A stretch of 64,000 nucleotides of DNA from Panorpa germanica (GCA_963678705.1 OY783206.1:13775807-13839806), one strand, 5' to 3'. Shown: positions 9,531 through 20,570, counted from the stretch's first letter. Made by a program: numbers and translations. The notes: generated by a model from the sequence alone, not told the origin.

Positions 9531-9770
9531 TCATATTGAAGACGCGTCATGACTTTTTTGTCATTAAAGAGTTCATTTATAGTTCAGTTTCTCACATTTT
9601 TTCATATAAAATGTCTACTTTATCGGCTACAAATGGCGAAATTACTCCACCTGTCGGAATACAAATGAAGATAAAGTTGATGCGAACTATAATTGAAGTG
9701 AAATAATGATAGAAACGTCACTAAATAGGGCACTTCACCAAATTGTTTACTGGGAGGTCAGAGAGCCTCG
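9531..9770 (+). repeat. 'ESL-HH' dispersed repeat, right part
   Basis: Continues the repeat interrupted at 1822. It matches 19648-19812 and 57527-57740 (AAAGAGTTCATTTA, CACCTGTCGGAATACAAATG, GATAAAGTTGATGCG). After the shared coding-like part, the copy here and the one at 57.7 kb keep matching to TTGTTTACTGGG, so the repeat extends past the short frame. Several stops and a frameshift make this copy non-coding. Confidence 0.85.
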
Positions 9771-10141
9771 CTGACTCAGATGAAAGATAGGCCAAATGCC
9801 TGTGGCCTGAGGTATCAATCCATCAGTCTGTTCTACACCGCGGTCATGACAACATTGATATTCCGCTCTTGCATTATTTATGTAGGTAATTGTCGACTTA
9901 CGACTGAGGTGGCTAGACATTTTTCGTAAAGTCGAGTTAATACAAAAAAGAAGCTCTCGAAAGTTCGAGCTGTCTTAATTCGCCTCAACGCGAATTGAGT
10001 TATTGACAATTCATTGGGTTATGTAGAACAACAGCAAACTCTGTGTTAACCTTTCTTAAAGTTATATGTCGAGAACTACGATCTAAACAAATACCATGCT
10101 GTGATATACTTACCAGTAAATTTGGATTGATTTCTTTGCAG

Positions 10142-10307
10142 ATGTGTTTGCGTTGATAAAAGTAATAACACAATTATAAAAGCAAATGGTAAAATTAATG
10201 AATTCGGTGTCCTTGTAACTGGTGACCTTGTCCCTTTCCTTCGGCTGGTCTTGCTGAAGACAGTAGTGGTTCTAGTGTGCGACTGCACTAGGATTTATAT
10301 AATATAA
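10142..10307 (+). CDS. Candidate exon or short frame, unknown protein (tentative)
   Basis: TTTCTTTGCAG at 10131-10141 is a good splice acceptor. From it one plus-strand frame stays open for 54 codons to TAA at 10305. The peptide begins CVCVDKSNNTIIKAN and later contains FGVLVTGDLVPFLRLVLL. A donor-like GGTAAAA lies inside. I recognise no family. The opposite strand is also open here (about 10109-10288), contains a hydrophobic stretch and ends at a strong donor-like GGTAAGTAT, but has no ATG. At most one strand can be right, and both may be chance. Confidence 0.2.
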
Positions 10308-10611
10308 GATTCATTTGTGGATCCACTTACCACTCTACAATTCTCTAAGTGTACCTTAAATATATATAAACTACATCAGAAATTGGGCATCGTTCAAAGC
10401 ACGTGCAGCATACGATTATGTGGACCACGCGTTACTTTTAATGTGCCACCAAATACCATAAACAATGTTTTACCCCAGCCCAGACTCTAGGTAACTTGAC
10501 CCTGACTATTTTTCAAGTTGTTTAAAAATAGAGAACAGCCCGACCCTTAAAAGCCTCCTCCACTCACAAACACGTATTTACGTCTATGAAATGAAGTTGA
10601 AATTTATACAA

Positions 10612-10630
10612 TTTTTTTTTTCAGGTAAGT
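10612..10630 (+). promoter_or_regulatory. Abutting splice acceptor and donor (recursive-splice-like)
   Basis: A run of ten T (10612-10621) leads into CAG at 10622-10624, followed at once by GTAAGT at 10625-10630. This matches the consensus of recursive splicing ratchet points, a pyrimidine tract plus NCAG joined directly to GTAAGT, known from long insect introns. The context of a gene-poor, repeat-filled stretch fits a long intron. Strand would be plus. Chance remains possible. Confidence 0.4.
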
Positions 10631-10742
10631 GATCCTTTTATTATCCTGTTACAACAACCGCCCACGGACCATAAAGGACTCATCGTCGGATACTTGTCTG
10701 AAATACCTTTACAATTCTACTGGCGTACCCTTCTAAAAACAG
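10625..10742 (+). CDS. Candidate internal or recursive-splice exon, unknown protein
   Basis: The 118-nt interval between the CAG acceptor (10622-10624) and a good donor, ACAG/GTATGT (10739-10748), is open in one frame only. That frame would start at phase 0 and end at phase 1. The 39-codon peptide begins VSDPFIILLQQPPTDHKG and ends in FYWRTLLKT. Composition is less AT-rich than its surroundings. I do not recognise the protein. Because the exon begins with GTAAGT it can also act as a recursive-splice exon. A random stretch of this length stays open often enough that coding is not proven. Confidence 0.3.
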
Positions 10743-12057
10743 GTATGTCTCGTAAATTTGAAGTGCAGATATACAATACATCAAATTCTGAGTAGAGTTT
10801 TATTGGACGCTCCTTGAGTTCTTCTTTTATTGTTGCTTTTAAGAAGGTAATTGCTGTTTTGCATATAGCTTAAAATCAAGGATCATAAATATTTGTTACA
10901 CCGCATTTTTAAGAATAATTTTCTGTGGAATTTTACCGCATTGTTATGACGCCACTTACTACGAACAGGAGACATGATGATTTTATGACACTTTTTGCTT
11001 AGTTAGATGTCTGCCCTTAGATAGAATCTTTAACCACACTCTAATTCGATTTTAAATCTGACTAAATGATTTGCTGATACTGTCAACAAATTGTAAATCT
11101 ATCGACAGATTTGTCGCATGGTTTTTACAACGAAATGAAACGAATTCAGTGATCTTTTTTTAGATATTCCAATTCCGCGAATTCATTATCATTAATTGTT
11201 AATTTTTATACCAGTATCCAATTATGACCATATTCTAATTAGTCTAAATAGACTGGAAGGGAATTGTAATTAGACAAGCATTTGATTTTGTGAGGGAGTT
11301 AAGAGGAGGGTAAGGCTTCAACTTTTTTTTTTATTCTATTTTTATTTATTTATATTATTGTACAACATATTAAATTTATTGTGTAAAAATTTGAAGTCGA
11401 TTGGAGTAAAAGTATCGGAGATATAGAGTTTTAAGTCTTCACCTCTCTGGTCTGCTTTCGTGTTACTTTGAAACTTTTAAATGCGGTTTCTCACACATGG
11501 CTCTAGCTCAAAATCTACTGGACCGATTCTATTGAAATTTTGCACACTCTTTCTTTACATAAATGAAGAGATAAGGCTGTGTGTTTTTTTTTAATTTTTA
11601 AATTTTAATGTATTTTAAAATAACAAAGTTTCTGATTTTTTTCATGAAAATTCGGTATTTTGACTTTTAAGTGCTGTAAAAAATTGAAAAACCAATAAAA
11701 AAGAAAAACTCGAAAGCGTTACCTACGGATACTTATCAACTAGTGAAATCATTTTGGTTTTTCGATTTCAGAAAATCTAGTGATGACTTATGAGTGGCAC
11801 GCAATGTTACATTTCTTTGTGACGTCTGCGGAGATTCGCTGTTAATGCCACATTTCTTGATATTTATTTATGAAAATTTTACAAAGTATTCTGAAAATGT
11901 CATTTTATTATGTAGTAATTATATAAATAATTATATATTCGTCAAAACTATGTCGTCAACTATGTCAAGACTATGTCGTCAAAAAACATTATCAAAAATA
12001 TGCTTCTTTTTTATAGTTTTGACCTTACTTCCCCCTTAAAAAGAAGTAATTTTAGAT
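10743..12057. other. AT-rich DNA with a transposon-like phrase, no gene
   Basis: No gene is supported. Positions 11400-11640 contain phrases such as AAAATCTACTGGACCGATT and TGAAATTTTGCACA that look like repeated element ends in many arthropod genomes, but no boundaries are visible. A plus frame at 11794-12039 is AT-driven with repeated TATGTCGTCAA units and shows no domain. Confidence 0.4.
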
Positions 12058-12671
12058 AAGCTGGAAGGTCCAATATAGTCTCGCATAAACCTAGATCAAT
12101 TATGAGTAGACACAATTGATTTTGCATGGGTCTAAAAAGGAGCCCTTATAGTGAGTACCGCCGCAATCCACTATTAGTCCCAGTACGCAACTGTAAATAG
12201 CAAGAAATATATAAAAAGCGACGTAATAATGTTAAAAAAAGTTTTATATATAAGTATATATAAACATGAGCTGAAGCCAGTGTGGACGTATGGAGTGCAA
12301 CTCTGGGTTTGCACTAAGAAATCGAACGTTAAATAAATACTAACGTTCCAAAACAAAGTTCTGCGAGGAATAGTTATTGCACCGTGGTATATCCGCAATG
12401 ACGACATACATAGAGACCTGAAGTTTAACCAAGATTCGTGCTAAGCACGAATTGAGACTTCGTAACCACGAAAACATAGCCGTGACGCAAATTTTACTTC
12501 ATAGTAATGATGTTCGAAGACTTCGCAGGACTAAACCCTCGGACCTAGTAATCTAGTTATGTAGAATTGTTCATTGGAGCAATCTCTACCACACCGTGTA
12601 ATTATAGAAATGTAAGCCACTAGATAAGTATATCTATACATAGATGTAGTATTATAGAAATAAAAAAAAAG
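12058..12671 (+). mobile_element. Chimeric Jockey-type LINE tail, copy B with poly-A
   Basis: Shares both halves and the same internal junction with copy A (557-986), and continues through the 3' untranslated region to an A-run at 12662-12670. The Jockey coding end (VWTYGVQL, APWYIRNDD, HELRL) is broken by stops and a deletion near 12430. The 3' part, TCGGACCTAGTAATCTAG to GCCACTAGATAAGTATAT, also matches copy C on the minus strand at 33.06-33.18 kb. A dead 5'-truncated insertion. Confidence 0.85.
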
Positions 12672-12824
12672 GCTCTAAAATATTCAATAAAAAAATAGGG
12701 ACATATCTATAACTAGAAATGATTGACATCTAATTGATAATTAATTTATTTGTATTATCATATAATTAGTTACGAGTAATGTTTGGGCCATATATTGTTC
12801 ATTATTAAATTATCGTTTCGTTGC

Positions 12825-13256
12825 ACTGAAGCTTTTTGCTTCCCGTTCTTCAGTGTTCCTAGTGGTTCGTAGTGGTTCGTAGCTTGAGCCAGCGCTTTGG
12901 CACGACTCTTCTTCGTCGTACGTCATCGTGGACCTCCGTTCAGCACGAGCTCGTTGTTTAAAACTTTTGTCAAACAAATCATATCTCGGCGGTCTTTCTC
13001 AGCGGTCGCATCACCCGCTCGCTGTGCTTACATATAAACTTAAATTAATTATTTAATTACGAGAGTGCTGTTCCAAATATATGGTTAATTAATTATAATA
13101 AATAAGGATAATTCATTAATTTTTATAATTTTGTGAAATAATACGTATCTGATCCAATAAAAAGTGTTAATAAAGTAAAAAACTTTTTAATAATATTAAG
13201 TGCTCTTTTCTGTGTTTTTAAAACAAAAAATTAAACGTGAAGTACGATTGGAAAAT
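12825..13256 (+). promoter_or_regulatory. GC-richer stretch: candidate promoter / non-coding first exon
   Basis: Positions 12825-13030 are clearly richer in G, C and CpG than the surroundings and contain initiator-like TCAGTG (12850-12855) and TTCAGCA. The block ends after AT-rich sequence in a good donor, AAAAT/GTAAGTTTTT (GT at 13257-13258). A first exon of a host gene running rightward would look like this. There is no TATA box, no convincing start codon and no downstream coding exon that I can identify. A local repeat of AGTGGTTCGT at 12859-12879 is also present. Confidence 0.3.
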
Positions 13257-15244
13257 GTAAGTTTTTCTTTATAATTTTTACTTTTTAAAGTATTTGCTTA
13301 TTATGGCCATTATGCAGCAACGTTAAAAACTTTTCAAAGAAAAAAGTTATTGCAGTTTTTTTAGAGTAAAAAATATTTTATGTTGTTAAAGTGATAGCTT
13401 GCGCTAGGATAGAATTCCTTCTGTATTATCATTCAGTAGTCGAAAGAAGAATGATGATAAAAAGTTTTGTTCCAATCGTAAAACTAAGAAAAATTGTGAA
13501 ATGGGAAACAATTATATTTTTAGTGAATAATTTCTAGGTTTTGCAAAACGTGTTTTTACATGTTACATAAATACGTTTCTATTTGGAGGATATAAACATC
13601 CTAACTTATTCGATAGAGAAAGGACTAGCACTATAGGATAATTAAAATTAATTAAAGCGTATAAATATATTAAATGAGTTGTTTATTATAAGAGCTGGGC
13701 AAGTCTACTATTGTTCCTTCTAACAATATATAAAATTTAGTACAATATTTTTATTTTACAGCAAAAATAATAAAAAAAATAAATATCTATATTTAAAGAA
13801 TGAATGTTTTGATGATTAATTTTTTGCGTGATATAATTTAGAACCGCTTTCAAAAGTCTATTATCTGTGCTTTATTATTTTTGTATCTCGGCTCTTATTT
13901 TTGTTCGAGTCGAACATAACTGTAGCTTAATTAAGCAAAGTAACTGGTTTATATATTTCGTTGGGTAATTGTGTTCGATCTTTTACAAAACTAAAATTGA
14001 AAAATCTATTTCTTAGGTTAAACTTAGATATGCCATAACTGAAGTTTTATTCACTATTAAAAAATTGGCACTTAGTTTCTGAAAAAAGATTTTTTGGGTA
14101 TTACAAAAAATGTTCATTTACATGATGTAACCCGTTAAACACAATACGTAAACTCGTGTATTATTTAACGTAATACTTTTTACATACCGTTACATTTTTT
14201 TATTTACCGCAGTTTAACATAAATCTGTTACACTATCATTAAATAAAAATATTATACTACTTTGTTTTTTTTATTTATTTTAAAATGGTAAGTCGTACCA
14301 CCGACGTGGCCTAGTATATGTGTGCTACACCGCTGCCTAATAAGTTTATCATTATTTTTATACATAATAAATTTAATTCGATAGCAACCAAATTCAGAAA
14401 ATATAACTCTGGTCCGGCGAACAAATTCGAAGATACAGCAGTCTAGCGTTAAACTTCAATGCTCTCGCCCACTGTGTCGTCACTTCTTTATTAATTAATA
14501 TATAACACTATATAATCTTGCATAAAAAGCTTTATTAACGTTCGAAAATATTATACCGAAAGATAACTTTTGTTATGCAATTTTACATTATATCAAATTT
14601 AAAGAATTATGTAAACGGTAAACTTTTTTATATTAAATAAACCTAATTGTGTTTCGCCTTATAAACGCCATAAAATGAAAATCAAATCATATTCATTTTT
14701 TAGCGATGTCTTTATTCGTTTAATTTTTTTCGATTGTTTTATTTCACTTTTTTCTTGTAACAAACACTAGTGTGCGCTTAGCCTAAGGTATATTTTCTAT
14801 AGAGAAACCATTACTCTATAAATTTTAATACTTGTGGTTATAAAATACAATACCGGCATTGAATAGAAAACTAAACAATCAATTAAATACAACAAAAGAA
14901 CAATAAACAAAATAATTAGTTTCTTATTTTAACCTTTAACAGAGGTTCTTTTTTTAAGTAATATTTGTTGTGTTATATTATTTTATTTTAAAGTTTTTCG
15001 TATTATTATTTCATTTTGCTAAAAGCCAGTTTCTGTTTTAAATGGCTGTGATTTAAATGCACAATTCCGTCAAGCGTTGCTTTTTTCATTATTTTATTTT
15101 CGTTTGTTGCGGTTGACATTTTGTTTTATATTTGCAACATTTTTGACGAATGGTTGAATGAGATGGATATTAAACATAGACGTCCGAAGGTAGGGGTCAA
15201 CTTCCTTTACCTGAATTTGAGTTTAACGCTCTAAAATAAAGCAT
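13257..15244. other. AT-rich DNA, no gene recognised
   Basis: About 2 kb of strongly AT-rich sequence with scattered short hairpins and homopolymers. No reading frame with domain character, no RNA gene and no repeat boundary was found. If the GC-richer block before it is a first exon, this would be its intron. Confidence 0.5.
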
Positions 15245-15330
15245 CATTCCCACTCACTGTTTTGATATATATATAATATAGTTTTTTTAAATTTAGTAAT
15301 TTTAACTTACAGACATTGGATTTTGTAAGT
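15245..15330 (+). repeat. Repeat Y, left part (split by MITE)
   Basis: CATTCCCACTCACTGTTTTG here matches 58689-58708, and the TTTTTTTAAATTTAG plus ACATTGGA that follow match 59030-59063. The copy here lacks most of the middle of the other copy. The repeat resumes after the MITE at 15803. Confidence 0.65.
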
Positions 15331-15802
15331 AGGGATGGCGAGCTGAGATCGATTAATGGAAGAATCGATTTTTTGTGTCGAAGAAATCGATTTCAAACAA
15401 TGGATCAATCCCGTGAGTCGATCTCAAACATTCGATTTTTTTTTTGTAAGAATAGTCTGTACAATTATTTACATTATTTACTATAAGCTTGAACATGAAA
15501 TATTGGGAATTATATTTATTTTATTCTATAATAACATGATTTTATTGATTAACCAAAAATCACTCTTTATTTATTCTTTAATTATAAGAAAGGCTTGTAT
15601 TTTTTTTACAAATTCAATAAAAATAAAATCGATAAAAGATCGTCTTCTTTTTTCTTTTTTTTGGGTTAATATCTTTTTTTTATATAGAAACTCAAAAAGA
15701 ATCCAAAAATGGATTTTTGGTAAATCGATCTTGTAGACTTCGATTTTTTTCTGAATCGATTAAAAAATCGTTTTTTTTTAAGAAGAATCGCCACCCGTAC
15801 TT
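15331..15802. mobile_element. hAT-like MITE rich in ATCGATT motifs
   Basis: A 470-bp element with inverted ends, GTAGGGATGGCGA on the left and the complement of TCGCCACCCGTAC on the right. Many self-complementary ATCGATT/AATCGAT motifs lie near both ends. Flanks TTGTAAGT and TTGTTAGG look like a decayed 8-bp duplication, the hAT superfamily length. The repeat at 59.05 kb provides an uninterrupted relative. The 126-codon plus frame inside (15356-15736) is element DNA without transposase character. Non-autonomous. Confidence 0.65.
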
Positions 15803-15850
15803 GTTAGGTTCTAAATACAAAGAAAACGTAAATCAAATTCTAAATTAAAA
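15803..15850 (+). repeat. Repeat Y, right part
   Basis: AGGTTCTAAATACAAAGAAA and the ACGTAAAT after it match 59068-59096 (AGGTTTTAAAAAACAAAGAAA, ACGTAAAT), completing the copy interrupted by the MITE. Confidence 0.65.
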
Positions 15851-16700
15851 AGAATGATTATGTATATTACCGTGAGCTATACAATTGAAATTAAATACTA
15901 AATTAAAAACAAAATTAAAACAGTAAGTGGGCTTAGTATTTAAATGGTATCTTTTGTTCATTAGTAGTTTTCTGCTCCTTGCCAACATTTTTGCGGACGC
16001 TCATGGCGATGAAGAATGACAAATTAATCCAGTTCCAGTTGACTTCACAGCAGACCATCAAGTTCTTGGAATGCCACTAAATTCTAAATATCAAATAACC
16101 TCCACTATCCATTAAGTATGTGCATCTAGTTTAATTAATTACATCATTTAATTATCAATTTGTTTGATATTTAATGGAATTTTAATAAAACTGGTTTTCG
16201 TTTTTAGTTTTTGAAGATTTTTAATTAAAATAAACAATGCGCAGTTTCTCAACTCTTTCTTTTTAAATAAAGACGATTTTGTTAATTTAATTTGCAATCA
16301 AGATATCCTCGCCCTACATTTTATAGCAGAGTTGTACTTTTGATACTGGTTTATTTTTGTTTTAATGAAAGTATCGACTTTTAGTTATAATTATTGAGAC
16401 GCTGAGAAATATTTTGCTGGGGTGTTTGGTTGATTGTTGCTCCTTTTATAAAATCATATTTAGGTGCCTCGCATAACGTAGTATAGTTTTACATAGTCTA
16501 TCTCAAAAAGGGGCCCAAACTAATCTTTAACAAATTTATACACAATACACAGATATGTTTATTTAAGGTTCATCTAACATAACAAAAATTACCTGTTACG
16601 TAAACAATTCACTTAATAAAGAATGTGTTGCGACTTATTTTTTGGTTCTTTGAAAAGCATAATTATATTAAGCTGTTGCTTATCAAGTAATTTAATATAG
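15851..16700. other. AT-rich DNA, no gene recognised
   Basis: Nothing coding or structural can be supported. A short less AT-rich stretch near 15960-16080 carries no open frame of note. Confidence 0.5.
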
Positions 16701-17132
16701 AGTCGCACTTTTGTTCAGTTGTAGTCCACTGACAAGAGGGGGGGGGGTAGAAGGGTCTAAAGCGTTGTGACGTCACACGTAGTATAAAATATATAAAAAA
16801 AATTAAAAAAAAAAATTAACGCGAGGAACAATACTGCTTCTTTTAAAAAAGGGTTACAAATATAACGTAACTTACGTATAAAAAAAGGGTTACAAATATA
16901 ACGTAATTTTCTGATAAATTATACAGTTTCATGAGGTCTATTTATTTGGTTATTATTATTTTTACGATTACATTTATTCTAAGAATAATATGTAAAAAAA
17001 ATATTTATTAATTGATATATGTGATGTCACACCAAGAGAGGCGGGGAGATGGTCCTCAAAATGTGACAAGAACGGTGAGGGGGAAGGGTCAAAAGTGCAG
17101 GAAATTTGTGTGACGTATTTCATGGATGGTCC
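16701..17132 (+). repeat. GACGTCA-type dispersed element, partial copy
   Basis: TTTGTTCAGTTGTAGTCCACTG near 16710 matches the complement of 42766-42795, and the right end TGACGTATTTCATGGATGGTCC (17111-17132) matches the terminal motif of the element at 42.1-42.9 kb. A G-run (16739-16747), repeated GTGACGTCAC-like words and a 26-bp direct duplication (AAAAAAGGGTTACAAATATA, about 16845 and 16880) lie inside. Non-coding. Confidence 0.55.
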
Positions 17133-18134
17133 ACTAGTTCCAAGAGTCTATTTGCCACTTGTTTCTAGTGCGGTTTAGCAGCCGAATCACAAGGTCAGGT
17201 CTTGCGGCATGGTTCTCTTCATCAACTGCAGAATTTCTTCATTCCGGTGGTTCTGTACACTCAAAATGATAATGTGCATGACTTGTGGCTTTAGACTCTT
17301 ACTCAGATAATATAATACGGCTGTGAATCAAACATGTGGGGCACCATGTCACGAATTACAATTGGGTAATGACATTGTTGCATTAATAAAATTAATTTAA
17401 AACATTTCGCAAATGAATTCAGTTTTGAAAGTAGGACGAACGACTTTTTATTTTATTACACCAGAACTTTTCAATAATTCTGTACAGGATTTTCTCCTTT
17501 TACAAAAATCTATGTATAAAAGTTTTTTTGAACAATGCGATAACTTTTACATTGGGAAATTGTCTTTCCATTCCATTCTATTCATTGCAATAAATAATTT
17601 ACATATTTATATTAATGTGAGTTTGAAAAAGTTTTTCATTTTTTCTTTTTTTTTTTTGGAAATAGATTAACATTCGTTCAATTGGAGGAGAACATTAAGA
17701 TGCACAGAACGGCCTTCCGTTGCCGGTGATGGTGACGGTTATAGGTTTTAAAATATTTAAGATTTGTGATATTTCTTACACTTATATTTAACCAACTTTA
17801 ACCATTACGAGTTTTATTGAAGGCTGCGTTTTACTTTTCAATTAATTTTTTTTTATTGAAGAAGAAATTAGCTGTGAGTGATCCGACTCATTTGATAAGT
17901 ATTATAACGTCAAAGACATTAAATGAAACAAACGTATACATATTGAGTACTGCCTTCACTGGAGCAACATTTCTCTACAACAACTTTCATGTTTACGTTA
18001 CAAGACGTCTACACCAAAGCTACTTTTGATGTATTCATCCCGCTAAACACAAATTATGGATGTTAATTTATGCGTCAGACATTTATACATCAACACTACT
18101 TAATCCTGAAAAAGGGACTTTTTTAGATCATATT
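17133..18134. other. Mixed-composition DNA, no gene supported
   Basis: Positions 17133-17350 are closer to balanced composition but hold no sustained frame. Short plus frames at 17413-17670 and 17817-18029 are AT-driven, without domains or good start contexts. They are treated as chance. Confidence 0.45.
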
Positions 18135-18826
18135 ATCTTTAAAACGGTCTACTTAAATAGTTTTTTGATAATGTTAATGGGGAAAAAAGCTTTCTTTTAA
18201 TTAATTACGTGAATTGAAGCACTATCAACCGAATGTTGTTAAGTAAATTCAAAAATCCACTTTATATAGATTAACAATAATTGAATCACATTAATACAAA
18301 AATAATTGATTTGTTTGAAAAAATCAACTAACTTTTCTTCTAAGTTAAAATAGATTAGATAGTGAAAAAAGTAGATTTATTTTTTCAAGAGCATTAGAAA
18401 AGGTAAAAAACCTTGTATTTTACGGAATGTAGTTTATATAACACGTAACATTGTGCTGTTAGATAAACCTTAAATACACATAACTGTGCTTAACGGAATT
18501 TGTGTTCTTTTTGAAATACGTGGCATCAATTTTTTCTTGATTCATTTTGTAATAAAATACAAAAAAGAAGTGCATCTCAGGTAGTAAGTTGTTTTGCAGA
18601 GCAAGTGTCGAGGCTGCTGGCTTCATGGCAGATAATTGGTTCATTTTTTATCTTCACTTAGCAATTGTTACATAATGTGCAAGAATTAACTTGTTAGCGT
18701 CATACAAAGTAATTCAAGACAAACATTTTTACCTGAGTGTATACCAAAAAATGAAGAAAGGAATTGCAAATAGCGTATAGCTCAGTATACAGTTATATTT
18801 AAAGTATAATTTTACACAATCATTAG
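18135..18826 (+). repeat. Dispersed repeat Z, copy 1
   Basis: Matches 22262-22747 in the same orientation across its length: AAAACGGTCTACTTAAA, AACCTTAAATACACATAACT, TTTGTGTTCTTTTTGAAATA, TTATCTTCACTTA, AATGTGCAAGAATTAACTTG, AGGAATTGCAAAT and TACAGTTATATTTAAAGTA. About 100 bases near 18185-18350 are absent from copy 2. No inverted ends or coding frame were recognised, so the class is unknown. Confidence 0.8.
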
Positions 18827-19599
18827 ATTAGTACACTAATTTCAACAAACTTCAGCTCTATTTTCTTTTGCTAGGTAATAGTGCTAGAAGACCATATTAA
18901 AGCCAGAACTTAATACAATAGTTCTAACTTTTATTATTGGATGTAACATCAGTGTTCACGCCGCTTAACATTACCAAACATACTCGTACCACCATAATTT
19001 AACCCACACTTTCTAAGAATTTAATTATTACCACATAAAGACCAGTAAATCATTTTGTGTCCCATAAACATGCGACTTTAATAATTAGTCCCGTAATGTT
19101 TTCAGTTTTTATTGTAAATGAATAATATACAGTTTTCGGAAATGTGCTAATGCCTTAATAATTACTTATTTATCGCACTTTTAGCCGCCATTTACAACCC
19201 TAAACCCTCAACCTCTAACCCTTATCCCTCCTCCTACGTAGCTAGTTTCTAATTTCAACGAGTCGACTTGTTTTCTGTAACCGTAATTTTTCACAGTACA
19301 AATGACTCATTTCCTTCTGCTACTCATTAATTCATCTGATCTAAAGCACTCTACAAATAAATTAATGGGCTACACCCAGGGCCGGCATAAGTGCCAGAGT
19401 ATAGCCTGATTTACTATTTTATAGAAGCGCTAATTTGTTGCTGTAATTGTGTCACTTGTGTATATTTTTGGGGATGTATAAAACCACAATGGGCTGCCAT
19501 ACAAAAAATGTTTGAGTCGGCACTGATAATACCACTTTGTTATTTTGTAAAAACGTGAAAAAATTTAATGAGAAAAAGGTAAACGGACTTCAAATGTTA
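18827..19599. other. AT-rich DNA, no gene recognised
   Basis: No gene. Positions 19200-19230 contain C-rich ACCCTAAACCC / CTCTAACCC words that recall telomere repeats, but they do not form an array. Confidence 0.5.
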
Positions 19600-19812
19600 A
19601 ATTATTTTCTAAAACCCAGAAAACATTTTGGAGTCACTTTGTCATCATATTGACTATGTGTATCATTTTTTTGTCATGAAAGAGTTCATTTACAGTTCAG
19701 TTTCTCACAGTCGTTCATATGAAATGTCTATTTTATCGGCTACAAATAGCGAAACCACTCCACCTGTCGGAATACAAATGAAGATAAAGTTGATGCGTAC
19801 TATAATTGAAGT
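19600..19812 (+). repeat. 'ESL-HH' dispersed repeat with open 65-codon frame, copy 2
   Basis: An uninterrupted copy of the repeat split at 1822/9531. The frame from the TTG at 19628 is open to 19840 and reads ESLCHHI, then F-x-MKEFIYSSVS, SYEMSIL, TPPVGIQMKIKL and IIEV. The same peptide is open at 57.5 kb. There is no ATG at the shared left end, so this looks like an internal exon or fragment of a longer mobile-element protein. The family is not recognised. Confidence 0.75.
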
Positions 19813-20297
19813 ACCATCTATTTTATACAACAGAGCGTAAAGGAGATAGCATACTTAATACAGAACTCTTATACCTGATACAAATAACTGACCTATCGTT
19901 TTATAGTGAGATACGTTACGTCATAAATATGGCCGACCATCTCTAGCGCTAAAACTAAATTTAAATTTGTAATTGCTATATATCCGTCAACATTTAGATA
20001 TTTAAAATTGTTAAAAGGCCAATATACATTTATTAACATTTATTACAATGAACAATTAAAACAACGACCCCTAAAAATTAGTTCAGCAAGTCCATTCATT
20101 TAAATAATATATTTAAAACACAGTCGTCCACTCTGTTTCAGATCAATATTCAGTCCTAATAATCATTCACTATTTATTTAGGTACTGGGAATTAGAATTT
20201 AGTTTTTTTTGCAATATGTAAAGACACGATGGAATTTCTACAGGGATGGATTGGATTGGATGGATGATAAAGCCTTAACAAGTGGAAATATACTGTC
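19813..20297. other. Short shared segment, otherwise featureless
   Basis: TTTTATACAACAGAGC plus the AAAGGAGATAGCATA after it (about 19820-19850) recurs at 30778-30812 with few changes, so a small dispersed repeat starts here. The rest is AT-rich with no gene. Confidence 0.45.
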
Positions 20298-20570
20298 TTT
20301 GAACCATATAGGTATAACAATAGAGTGCGATAAAGGCAAAGGGAGAGATAGCTACCGAAAGTCCTTTGTGTCTCTTTCTAGCCGAGCACTGCGTCTGCTT
20401 GTTTGCTTACTTCCTACCTCACCGCCAATCAACCAAGCGAGCAGCAGCGGTTCGGCTAGTAAGAGACAGCTAGGATACTCGGCAGCTATCTCTCTCTTTG
20501 CCTTTATCGCTTCCTCTTACACGCGGTCGTACCCTTCGCGCACTCTATTCTTATATCTGTATGGTTTGAA
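20298..20570. mobile_element. Fold-back element, copy 1
   Basis: Nearly the whole 270 bp is one imperfect palindrome. The left end, GAACCATATAGGTATAAC and AATAGAGTGCG, is the complement of the right end, CGCACTCTATTC and TATATCTGTATGGTTTGAAC. The inner parts, ATAAAGGCAAAGGGAGAGAT and AGCTATCTCTCTCTTTGCC, also pair. The spacer contains AAGCGAGCAGCAGCGG. A related piece lies at 49.06-49.25 kb. The plus frame over it (20209-20580) is an artefact. Confidence 0.75.

Noticed and set aside
15356-15736. 126-codon plus frame
   Set aside because: Lies wholly inside the hAT-like MITE and consists of low-complexity K/I/F-rich sequence; no transposase features.
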